Shown: one piece after another, positions 55,745 through 62,715 of the stretch
How the letters are laid out: every line of letters begins with the position of its first letter
How positions within the stretch are numbered: the stretch's first letter is position 1
Origin: JADCGM01 sp943370355
GTDB taxonomy: Bacteria > Pseudomonadota > Alphaproteobacteria > Sphingomonadales > Sphingomonadaceae
DNA length: 64,000 bases
Assembly (NCBI GenBank): GCA_943370355.1
Contig: CALRQP020000016.1
Span: 1 to 64,000, forward strand
Direction: 5' to 3'
Translations under genes and position numbers: made by a program
Notes under the pieces: generated by a model
What the model was told of the DNA's origin: nothing
The model's database searches: none
Seen by the model: only the letters and a program-made list of their open reading frames with translations

Positions 55745-56629
55745 CTAACTGGAAAACGTATCGCAAGCTGCCGGATCGCCGCTGTCGAACCCGGTCCGGA
55801 ACCATTTCACCCGCTGCGCCGACGTGCCATGCGTGAAGCTGTCGGGCACCACGCGGCCCTGCGTCTGGCGCTGCAGCGTGTCGTCGCCGATTGCCTTCGC
55901 TGCGCCGATCGCTTCTTCGACATCGCCGGCGTCGAGCAGCGACTTGTTCGCGCGCCCCCAGACACCCGCATAGCAATCGGCCTGCAGTTCCACGCGCACC
56001 TGCAGCGCATTGGCGCGCGCACCGGACAGGCCTTGCTGCGCGCGTTCGACCTTGTCGAGTGTGCCGGTGACATTCTGGACGTGATGGCCGACCTCATGCG
56101 CGATGACATAGGCCTGCGCGAAGTCCCCCGGCGAGCCGAACCTCCGTGCCAGTTCGTCGAAGAAGCTGGTATCGAGATAGACCTTGCGGTCGACCGGGCA
56201 ATAGAAGGGCCCCGCCGCCGACTGCGCCACACCGCAACCTGATTGGCCGGTCCCGGAATAGAAAACCAACGTCGGCGCGGGGTAGCGCTGCCCCTGTGCC
56301 TGAAAGATCCGGCCCCACGTGTCCTCAGTGGTCGCGAGCACATGACTGACGAATCGGTCGGTCGCACCCTCCGCGCCGGCGGGCGGCTGGAACCCGACCT
56401 GCGCCCGCTGCGGTTCGCCGCCGCTATCCCCGCCGCCGAGCAGCGCCAGCGGGTTCACCCCGAGCAGCAGCAAGCCGATTCCGACCACGACAACCCCGCC
56501 GCAGCCCAGTCCGCGTCCCATGAACAGCAGCGGCAGCAGGCCACCTATGCCGCCGCCGCCGCCAACCCCGCCGCCCGAGCCCCGCTGATCCTCGATGTTG
56601 CTGCTTTCGCGGTAATCGTCGAGGCGCAT
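55745..56629 (-). CDS. Neutral zinc metalloprotease, YpfJ family
   Basis: A 294-residue membrane-anchored protein. The N-terminus MRLDDYRESSNIEDQRGSG is the YpfJ-type start, followed by a glycine-rich stretch and one membrane segment (about 40-62). The putative protease domain has VDRKVYLDTSFFDEL and the zinc motif VIAHEVGHHVQN. DAGDVEEAIGAAKAIGDDTLQRQTQGRVVPDSFTHGTSAQRVKWF is the conserved C-terminal block. Substrates are unknown. It is downstream of the S1/P1 nuclease gene by 14 bases. Confidence 0.92.
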   Translation of the reverse strand: MRLDDYRESSNIEDQRGSGGGVGGGGGIGGLLPLLFMGRGLGCGGVVVVGIGLLLLGVNPLALLGGGDSGGEPQRAQVGFQPPAGAEGATDRFVSHVLATTEDTWGRIFQAQGQRYPAPTLVFYSGTGQSGCGVAQSAAGPFYCPVDRKVYLDTSFFDELARRFGSPGDFAQAYVIAHEVGHHVQNVTGTLDKVERAQQGLSGARANALQVRVELQADCYAGVWGRANKSLLDAGDVEEAIGAAKAIGDDTLQRQTQGRVVPDSFTHGTSAQRVKWFRTGFDSGDPAACDTFSS

Positions 56630-56643
56630 GGGATTTCCTTCCG

Positions 56644-57555
56644 TTACGGCGTTTTAACAGCCGCCGCGGCCCCCGGTTCCGGGGCCGGCGGCGGATCAAG
56701 CGCTGCATTCAGCAACACCGCCAACCGCACCCCGGCCTTCTCGACCGCCTCGCGCACGGCCGGCACGCCGCCCGCGATATAGTCTTGGCCGAGCATCACG
56801 CGCCCCTCGAGCTTCGCCTCACAGACATTCGCCTGCACCGGCAGCTTGCCGTAAACCGTGTCGCGCGACAGCTGCCAGCTCTCGCGCGCCCAGTCGGTGA
56901 CATCGCCCGCCGTCCATGCGGCGCGCTGCTCGGCGGTAATCTCCGACATTAATCCCTTGGCATTCCCCGGCGGCGTGCTGATCGCCCGCTCGGCGAGTTC
57001 GCCGTCCCAGACCCGGTGCAGGTTCATCTTGTCGGGCGACTTCGCACCATAGGCGACCCTGGTGCGATTGCCGCCCGCATCCCCCGTATCGGCAATGTGC
57101 AGCGGCTGATGCATGTCGCCGACGAGGTGCACGAGGAAGGCCAGCGCCTGCACCCGCTCGCGCACCGGCAGCTTGCCGTCCTTGAGCATCCGCGCCATGC
57201 GCGGGATCTGCGTCGTCACGCACTGCCCGTTCGGGCATTCCGCCTTGATGTTGAAGGCCTTGCAGATCGGAATGTCCTGATAATGCCAATATTCGGCATA
57301 GGAAAAACGGTCGCCGAGCTTCTTGATACAGTCGGGCCATACGCTCGCATCCTCCATGTTGCGGACCGGGCATTCGGGCGTTTCCAGCTTCGCCGACTGC
57401 GCAATCAGCCGCGCCACCGCCCGCTTCGCCTTCGGCGTCAGCCCGGCTGCCGCGATCGTCGCGACCGTCTGATGCCCATATTCCCACCAGGCAAAGGCGG
57501 GCGAGGGCAGGGCGATCAGCAGTGGCAGGATCAGGCGGAGAATGAGGGTGCGCAT
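56644..57555 (-). CDS. S1/P1 nuclease family protein
   Basis: A 303-residue secreted nuclease. The signal peptide is residues 1-22 (ending SPAFA), and the mature protein begins with WWEYGH; in this family the N-terminal Trp amide and carbonyl bind zinc. The trinuclear-zinc ligands are in ASVWPDCIK, YAEYWHYQDIP and VHLVGDMHQPLHIADTGDAGGN. It would cleave single-stranded DNA/RNA and 3'-nucleotides in the periplasm or medium, possibly for phosphate scavenging. It pairs with the YpfJ-type gene. Confidence 0.93.
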   Translation of the reverse strand: MRTLILRLILPLLIALPSPAFAWWEYGHQTVATIAAAGLTPKAKRAVARLIAQSAKLETPECPVRNMEDASVWPDCIKKLGDRFSYAEYWHYQDIPICKAFNIKAECPNGQCVTTQIPRMARMLKDGKLPVRERVQALAFLVHLVGDMHQPLHIADTGDAGGNRTRVAYGAKSPDKMNLHRVWDGELAERAISTPPGNAKGLMSEITAEQRAAWTAGDVTDWARESWQLSRDTVYGKLPVQANVCEAKLEGRVMLGQDYIAGGVPAVREAVEKAGVRLAVLLNAALDPPPAPEPGAAAAVKTP

Positions 57556-57614
57556 GCCTATCCCCTAAGCCACCCGGCATCCGCCCGGCAAGCTACGCGC
57601 CAACAAGGCGCAGG

Positions 57615-58079
57615 TCAGAGTCCGAGATCGCTCAGCCCGGGATGATCGTCAGGACGACGCCCCAGCGGCCAGTGGAATTTGCGCTCAGCCTCGCCGATCG
57701 GATGTTCGTTGATGCTGGCAATGCGCCGTTCCATCAGCCCGTCGGCATCGAACTGCCAATTCTCATTGCCATAGGCGCGGAACCAGTGGCCGCTGTCGTC
57801 GTGATATTCATAGGCGAAGCGCACGGCGATCCGGTTGCCCGCGTGGGTCCAGACTTCCTTGATCAGCCGGTAATCGAGTTCGCGTGCCCATTTGCGCGTC
57901 AGGAACGCCTCGATGTCCGCGCGCCCGGAGATGAACTCAGCGCGGTTCCGCCACTGGCTGCCGGGCGTATAGGCCAGCGCCACCCGCGCCGGATCGCGGC
58001 TGTTCCACGCATCCTCGGCGAGCCGCGCTTTTTCCGCAGCGGTGGCATCGGTGAACGGCGGCAGCGGCGGGCGGCTCAT
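57615..58079 (-). CDS. DUF1348 / NTF2-like protein
   Basis: A 154-residue protein of the DUF1348 family (NTF2-like fold). PPLPPFTDATAAEKARLAEDAWNSRDPARVALAYTPGSQWRNRAEFI, then FLTRKWARELDYRLIKEVWTHAGNRIAVRFAYEYHDDSG and GNENWQFDADGLMERRIASIND match the family throughout. No activity is established. The ATG at 58079 overlaps the stop of the PNPOx-like gene (ATGA). It is the last gene of a four-gene operon under the LysR regulator at 60514. Confidence 0.92.
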   Translation of the reverse strand: MSRPPLPPFTDATAAEKARLAEDAWNSRDPARVALAYTPGSQWRNRAEFISGRADIEAFLTRKWARELDYRLIKEVWTHAGNRIAVRFAYEYHDDSGHWFRAYGNENWQFDADGLMERRIASINEHPIGEAERKFHWPLGRRPDDHPGLSDLGL

Positions 58080-58690
58080 GTCTGGCGTCCTTTCAATCGG
58101 CTCAGTTCGGCTTCCAGTTCGGCAATGCGTGCATTTAGACCGGCGATGGCGTTTCCGACATCCGCGGCATCGAGCTTCTGCGGAATATGTTTCGGGCAAT
58201 TGGCATCCCACGCTTCGACGGTGAACAGCAGCGCCTGTTCGGGCCGCGCCCGGTAATTCTCCGGCATCAGCGCGGCGATGGTGGCGGGATCGCTGGACAT
58301 CCGCGCCCGGCCCCAGATTTTGATGCGGCGCCGGTGGGCATAGTCCATCAGGAACAGGAACGCCTTGTCATTGTCGGCGAGGTTGCCCGTCGAGATATAT
58401 TGTTTGTTGCCACTATAGTCCGCGAAGCCAAGCGTCTGACTGTCCAGCACCCGGATGAATCCTTTCGGACCGCCCCGGTGCTGCGCATAGGGCTGCCCGG
58501 CCGCATTGGCGGTCGCCAGATAGGCCGTGTCGACCCCGGTGAAGAACTCGATCAGGTCATCGTCGATCGCGGTCCGGAATCCACCGCGCGCTTCCTGCCG
58601 CGCATAGGCGTCGCGCGAGCCCCGCGCGGTTTGCAGCGCCTTGACGGTTGGGGTGAAGGCGATGTCGCTGGAGGGGGAGGGGAGATCCAT
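58076..58690 (-). CDS. Pyridoxamine 5'-phosphate oxidase-like flavin-binding protein
   Basis: A 204-residue protein with a PNPOx-like split-barrel fold: FFTGVDTAYLATANAAGQPYAQHRGGPKGFIRV, then TLGFADYSGNKQYISTGNLADNDKAFLFLMDY and RRIKIWGRARM. Such proteins bind FMN or F420/haem; this group is annotated only by fold. The last 25 residues form a short coiled coil (AIAGLNARIAELEAELSRLKG). The ATG at 58690 is followed by the domain at residue 45. It is coupled to DUF1348 downstream and separated from the hydrolase upstream by a strong hairpin. Confidence 0.88.
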   Translation of the reverse strand: MDLPSPSSDIAFTPTVKALQTARGSRDAYARQEARGGFRTAIDDDLIEFFTGVDTAYLATANAAGQPYAQHRGGPKGFIRVLDSQTLGFADYSGNKQYISTGNLADNDKAFLFLMDYAHRRRIKIWGRARMSSDPATIAALMPENYRARPEQALLFTVEAWDANCPKHIPQKLDAADVGNAIAGLNARIAELEAELSRLKGRQT

Positions 58691-58718
58691 CGTGCGGTCC
58701 TTGGAGGGAGAAGGACAT

Positions 58719-58747
58719 GCCGCCCGCGCGGGACTCGCGCGGGCGGC
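58719..58747 (-). other. Intercistronic hairpin between hydrolase and PNPOx-like genes
   Basis: A perfect 12-base-pair stem (58719-58730 with 58736-58747) with a 5-base loop. No T-run follows on the minus strand, so it looks more like an mRNA stability or partial-termination element than a full terminator. It lies just before the ribosome-binding region of the PNPOx-like gene. Confidence 0.65.
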
Positions 58748-58755
58748 GGGGGAGG

Positions 58756-59751
58756 CTACTTTTTCGACGTCACCGTCTTGTCGTAGAAAGCGATGATATG
58801 GCTCGCGATGAAGGGCAGATTGTCCTCGGTCGCGAAGTGGCCGGCGTTCAGCCGGTATATTTCGGCCTTGGGCAGGTCCTTCAGGAACGCCTCGCCGCCT
58901 TCGGGTGAGAAGAACGGGTCGTGCTGGCCCCAGAAGATCAGCGTCTTCGGCTGGTTGTCGCGCAGGAACTTCTGCCACGCCGGGTAGAGTTCCGGATTGT
59001 GGCGATAGTCGTAGAACAGGTCGAGCTGGATGCGCAGGCTGGTCGGCGAGGCAACCGAAGCGGCGTCGCTGATATAGGCTTCCGGCGCGATCAGCTCAGG
59101 GTGGCCTGCGCCGCCCAGATAGACAATGTTCTTGATTGCATCGAGCGTGTTGAACCCGGCGAGCGGCTTCTCGTTTGCCGGCGTCCGGTCGATCCACAGT
59201 GCCTTGCGGAAGCCGTCCCAGGCCGGGGTGAAGCCGACTTCATAGGCATTGCTGTTCTGGACGATGAGCCAGTCGAGCGCCTTGGGGTTGCGGCCGACGA
59301 TGCGGAAACCGACCGGGCCGCCATAATCCTGCACGAACAGGCCGTAATGATCGAAGCCCTTGGCAGCGAGGAACTTCTCCATCGTCACCGAGATGGCATC
59401 GAAGGAATAGGCATAGGTCGCGGGATCGGGATGATCGCTGTTGCCAAAGCCCTGATAGTCGGGTGCGATCACATGGAAGCGACCTGCGAGCGCTGGCATC
59501 AGATCGCGGAACTGGTGCGACGACGACGGCCAGCCGTGCAGCAGCACGAGCTTCGGCAGCTTCGGATCGCCGGCTTCGCGGTAGGCGATGTTGAGACCGT
59601 CGACCTTGATCGTGCCGTAGCGAACCTGCGACGGCGCGACCGGCGTGGTGATCACGGTCGGAGCGGCATAGGCGGCGGCCGACATGGCGAGGTTGGAAAC
59701 GCTGACAAGGATACCAAAAGCAGCGGCGAGGAAACGGGATTTACGGGTCAT
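58756..59751 (-). CDS. Exported alpha/beta hydrolase, haloalkane dehalogenase/epoxide hydrolase type
   Basis: A 331-residue enzyme with an N-terminal signal peptide (MTRKSRFLAAAFGILVSVSN, cleavage after SAAAYA). The oxyanion motif LLHGWPSSSHQFRDLMP, nucleophile Asp in FVQDYGGPVGF, acid in IFWGQHDPFF and His in NAGHFATED give the Asp-Asp/Glu-His layout of epoxide hydrolases and dehalogenases. The substrate is unknown. It is the second gene of the LysR-controlled operon, preceded by an intercistronic hairpin. Confidence 0.9.
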   Translation of the reverse strand: MTRKSRFLAAAFGILVSVSNLAMSAAAYAAPTVITTPVAPSQVRYGTIKVDGLNIAYREAGDPKLPKLVLLHGWPSSSHQFRDLMPALAGRFHVIAPDYQGFGNSDHPDPATYAYSFDAISVTMEKFLAAKGFDHYGLFVQDYGGPVGFRIVGRNPKALDWLIVQNSNAYEVGFTPAWDGFRKALWIDRTPANEKPLAGFNTLDAIKNIVYLGGAGHPELIAPEAYISDAASVASPTSLRIQLDLFYDYRHNPELYPAWQKFLRDNQPKTLIFWGQHDPFFSPEGGEAFLKDLPKAEIYRLNAGHFATEDNLPFIASHIIAFYDKTVTSKK

Positions 59752-59791
59752 GGCTTGGTCCCGTCGAAATGCGGTGGGTGGGGGGAGGATG

Positions 59792-59823
59792 GCGGGCGCC
59801 GGCCGGGGGAAACCGGCGCCCGC
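59792..59823 (-). other. Intercistronic hairpin between CMD and hydrolase genes
   Basis: An 11-base-pair stem (59792-59802 with 59813-59823), loop of ten bases, lying between the CMD stop at 59844 and the hydrolase ATG at 59751. Like the one at 58719 it lacks a T-run and may protect or process the polycistronic mRNA. Confidence 0.6.
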
Positions 59824-59843
59824 ACCTCGTCGTCGCTGGGGGG

Positions 59844-60395
59844 TCAGGCGGCCTTGCGGGCCTCGACGACGGGGAAGTCGATCTCGGTCTTGAAGACTTC
59901 GTTGACGTAGTTGGTCCAGGTGTTCAGCGCGACGTGCTGGACGATCTCGAGCAGCTGCGCGTCGGTGTAGCCAGCGAGCCGGACGGTCGCGAAATCGGCC
60001 TCCGCGACATGGCCGCGCGCCTTGGTGATCGCAGCGGCAAAGCGGACGGCGGCATCGGCCTTCGGATCGTTCGAGGCCCCGCTGCGGTTCGCGGTCATCT
60101 CGGCGTCGTCCAGCTTGAGGAGGTTCTTGCCGATATAGGTGTGCGCCGAGAGGCAATAGTCGCAGCCGTTGATCTCGGCGACGGCCAGCGCGATCCGCTC
60201 GCGGGTCGCGGCGGGCAAAGCACCCTTGCCGAGTGCGCCGGACATGCCGAGATAGCCTTCGAGTGCGGCCGGGCTCAGCGAGATCGAGCGGAACATGTTC
60301 GGCACGCTGCCAAGCTGCTTGCTGACGGCGTCGAGCAGGGGTTGCGACTTGGCGGGTGCGTCGGCAATCGTTGCGGGGGTCGGGAGGCGGGTCAT
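59844..60395 (-). CDS. Carboxymuconolactone decarboxylase/AhpD-like peroxidase-related protein
   Basis: A 183-residue protein of the AhpD-like superfamily. The redox motif is INGCDYCLSAHTYIG (Cys-x-x-Cys with His four residues on), with a Glu in the preceding helix (ERIALAVAEINGC). PNMFRSISLSPAALEGYLGM is the usual N-terminal segment of uncharacterised peroxidase-related members. It probably detoxifies peroxides or electrophiles with thiols. It is the first gene of a four-gene operon and diverges from its LysR regulator across 118 bases with a clear operator. Confidence 0.9.
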   Translation of the reverse strand: MTRLPTPATIADAPAKSQPLLDAVSKQLGSVPNMFRSISLSPAALEGYLGMSGALGKGALPAATRERIALAVAEINGCDYCLSAHTYIGKNLLKLDDAEMTANRSGASNDPKADAAVRFAAAITKARGHVAEADFATVRLAGYTDAQLLEIVQHVALNTWTNYVNEVFKTEIDFPVVEARKAA

Positions 60396-60464
60396 GGTCG
60401 TTTCCTTTCGTCGGACTGGCCGCTATCGGCCGGTGAAAATGAAGTACGGCCTTCCGCTGGTTTG

Positions 60465-60483
60465 CAGTATCCGCTAAATACTG
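60465..60483. promoter_or_regulatory. LysR-type operator between divergent regulator and CMD operon
   Basis: A perfect inverted repeat CAGTAT-N7-ATACTG that contains the LysR T-N11-A signature (T at 60468, A at 60480). It lies 30 bases before the LysR ATG at 60514 and 69 bases before the CMD ATG at 60395, the standard place for an autoregulated divergent LysR system. Confidence 0.75.
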
Positions 60484-60513
60484 AATTTATCCTTCCATAT
60501 TTCGAGAGGCGCA

Positions 60514-61419
60514 ATGGACCGGTTCGACGCGATGGCGACACTGATCGCGGCGGTCGATGGCGGCAGCCTTTCGGCGGCATCGCGGATGCTGCGCATGCCG
60601 CTGCCGACGGTCAGCCGTAAGGTGTCGGAGCTTGAAGCACACCTCGGAACCCGGCTCGTCGTGCGCACCAGTCGCAGGCTGCTTCTGACCGAAGCCGGGG
60701 AGGCTTATGTTGCGGCGGCCCGCCAGATCCTCGAGACCGTCGAGGAAGCCGAGCGGAGCGCGGCGGGTGAATATCGCGCGCCGCGCGGCCATCTGACGAT
60801 CACCGCGCCGGTCATGTTCGGCCGGCTGCATGTCGAGCCCGTCCTGCTCGAGTTTCTCCGCGCCTATCCTGATATCGATGCGCGGCTGATCCTCGCCGAC
60901 CATGTCGTCAATCTTGTCGAAGATCACATCGACGTCGCGATCCGCATCGGCAGCCTGCCCGACAGCAGCATGGTCGCGACGCGCCTTGGCGAGATCGGCT
61001 GGGTGACCTGCGCCAGTCCCGCCTATCTCGCGGCACGCGGCTCGCCGGAGTCGCCTGCCGGCCTGGCGCGACATGCCTGCGTGATGTTCGAAGGCCTTTA
61101 TGCAAATACGGCCTGGGCTTTCGGCCGTGGCAGGCAGGCGACCGTTGCCGCGATCCGGCCACGCTTCGCCGTCAATTCCGCTGATGCCGCGATCACCGCG
61201 GCCAAGGCCGGCGCGGGGATTACCCGTGTCCTGTCCTATCAGGTCGCCGATGCCGTCGCCGCCGGCGACCTGACGCTGGTCCTGCGCGCATTTGAGCCAG
61301 ACCTCCTGCCCGTCCATCTCGTCCACGCCGGGCGGTCGCTGCTCCCACTCAAACTGCGCGCGTTCCTGGATTTTGCGGGACCGCGCCTGAAGGCGTCGGT
61401 TAGCAAATCGAAGCTCTAG
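60514..61419 (+). CDS. LysR-family regulator of the CMD/hydrolase operon
   Basis: A 301-residue LysR regulator of the CrgA/AaeR-like type. The HTH is MATLIAAVDGGSLSAASRMLRMPLPTVSRKVSELE (residues 5-40); PRGHLTITAPVMFGRLHVEPVLLEFL opens the effector domain. It diverges from the CMD-hydrolase-PNPOx-DUF1348 operon with an operator dyad between, so it probably controls that operon and itself. The inducer could be a quinone or halogenated electrophile, but that is a guess from the operon content. Confidence 0.93.
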   Translation: MDRFDAMATLIAAVDGGSLSAASRMLRMPLPTVSRKVSELEAHLGTRLVVRTSRRLLLTEAGEAYVAAARQILETVEEAERSAAGEYRAPRGHLTITAPVMFGRLHVEPVLLEFLRAYPDIDARLILADHVVNLVEDHIDVAIRIGSLPDSSMVATRLGEIGWVTCASPAYLAARGSPESPAGLARHACVMFEGLYANTAWAFGRGRQATVAAIRPRFAVNSADAAITAAKAGAGITRVLSYQVADAVAAGDLTLVLRAFEPDLLPVHLVHAGRSLLPLKLRAFLDFAGPRLKASVSKSKL

Positions 61420-61450
61420 GCTCAGAGCTTATAAGATGATGAGGGAAGAA

Positions 61451-61526
<76 letters not shown>

Positions 61527-61581
61527 ACGCCGCTGTTCGCGGGAGAGCGGCGTTTAGGGCGGTCGGGCAGGGGCGTCAAGC

Positions 61582-62715
61582 CTAGAGCGACGAGGGTCCG
61601 ACGCCGAGCGTTGTCCGGTCGCGCTGCCTGGCAATCGACAATAGGATGCCGAGGGTCACGAGCAACGTCAGCATGGCGGACCCGCCGTAGGAAATGAGCG
61701 GCAGCGGGATGCCCACGACGGGTGCGAGGCCCATGACCATCCCGGTGTTGATGACAACATAGAAAGCGATCGTGCAGGTCAGGCCCATTGCGGCGAGCCG
61801 GGCAAAGTGGCTGCGGGCGCTCAGCGCGACGCCGATGCCCCAGGCGATGATGAAGCCGAATCCCGCCAGCACGAACAGCCCGCCCATCAGCCCCCATTCC
61901 TCGGCCATCGTCGCGAACACGAAGTCGGTGTGCCGCTCCGGCAGATATTCGAGCGCGCCCTGCGTGCCGTTGAGGAATCCCTTGCCGAAAATGCCACCCG
62001 AGCCGATCGCGATCTTCGATTGGGTGATGTGATAGCCGGCACCGAGTGGGTCACTCGACGGATCGAGGAAGGTCGCGATGCGCTTCTTTTGATAGCCGTG
62101 CATCATGCTCATCGCGACGGGCAGCGCGGCGGCTGCCGCGGCGAGACCCCCGATGAACCAGCGCAGCCTTATGCCGGCAAGGAACAACATCGCCGCGCCG
62201 CCGAACGCAATCATGAGACCGGTGCCGAGATCGGGCTGCAGCGCGACGAGCGCGAACGGCACGAGGATCATCAGCACCGGCGGCCAGAAGGACCGCAGCG
62301 TCTCGACATGGCCCCGCGGCAGGAAATGATAATAGCGGGCGAGCGCAAGGATCACCGCGATTTTCATGAATTCGGACGGCTGCAGCCGGATGATGCCAAG
62401 GTCGATCCAGCGCTGCCCGCCCTTGCCGACAAAGCCGACCGCCTCGACGAGCAGCAGCAGGATCAGGATCGCGCCATAGGCCGGATAGGCGAAGCGTGCC
62501 CAGACCGTCATGTCGACATGCGCGATGACGAGCATGAGGATCAGCATCGCGCCGAACTTGATGCCCTGGTTGAGCGCCCAGGGTTGCAGGCTGCCGCCCG
62601 CCGCCGAATAAAGGATGATCAGCCCGAAGCTGCCGAGCGCGATGATCGTAAGGATCACCGGCCACGGCAGCGCCCGGAGCTTGTCGGGCAGCGCAACGGG
62701 GGTGAAGTCGTTCAT
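61582..62715 (-). CDS. rodA: Rod shape-determining glycosyltransferase RodA
   Basis: A 377-residue SEDS-family membrane protein with about ten hydrophobic segments, close to E. coli RodA (370). It polymerises lipid II during side-wall growth together with PBP2. Family motifs are QRWIDLGIIRLQPSEFMKIAVILALARYYH, PDLGTGLMIAFGG and the C-terminal GMVMGLAPVVGIPLPLISYGGSAML. The ATG at 62715 overlaps the mrdA stop by 4 bases, so the two are co-translated. RodA is downstream of mrdA. Confidence 0.95.
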   Translation of the reverse strand: MNDFTPVALPDKLRALPWPVILTIIALGSFGLIILYSAAGGSLQPWALNQGIKFGAMLILMLVIAHVDMTVWARFAYPAYGAILILLLLVEAVGFVGKGGQRWIDLGIIRLQPSEFMKIAVILALARYYHFLPRGHVETLRSFWPPVLMILVPFALVALQPDLGTGLMIAFGGAAMLFLAGIRLRWFIGGLAAAAAALPVAMSMMHGYQKKRIATFLDPSSDPLGAGYHITQSKIAIGSGGIFGKGFLNGTQGALEYLPERHTDFVFATMAEEWGLMGGLFVLAGFGFIIAWGIGVALSARSHFARLAAMGLTCTIAFYVVINTGMVMGLAPVVGIPLPLISYGGSAMLTLLVTLGILLSIARQRDRTTLGVGPSSL

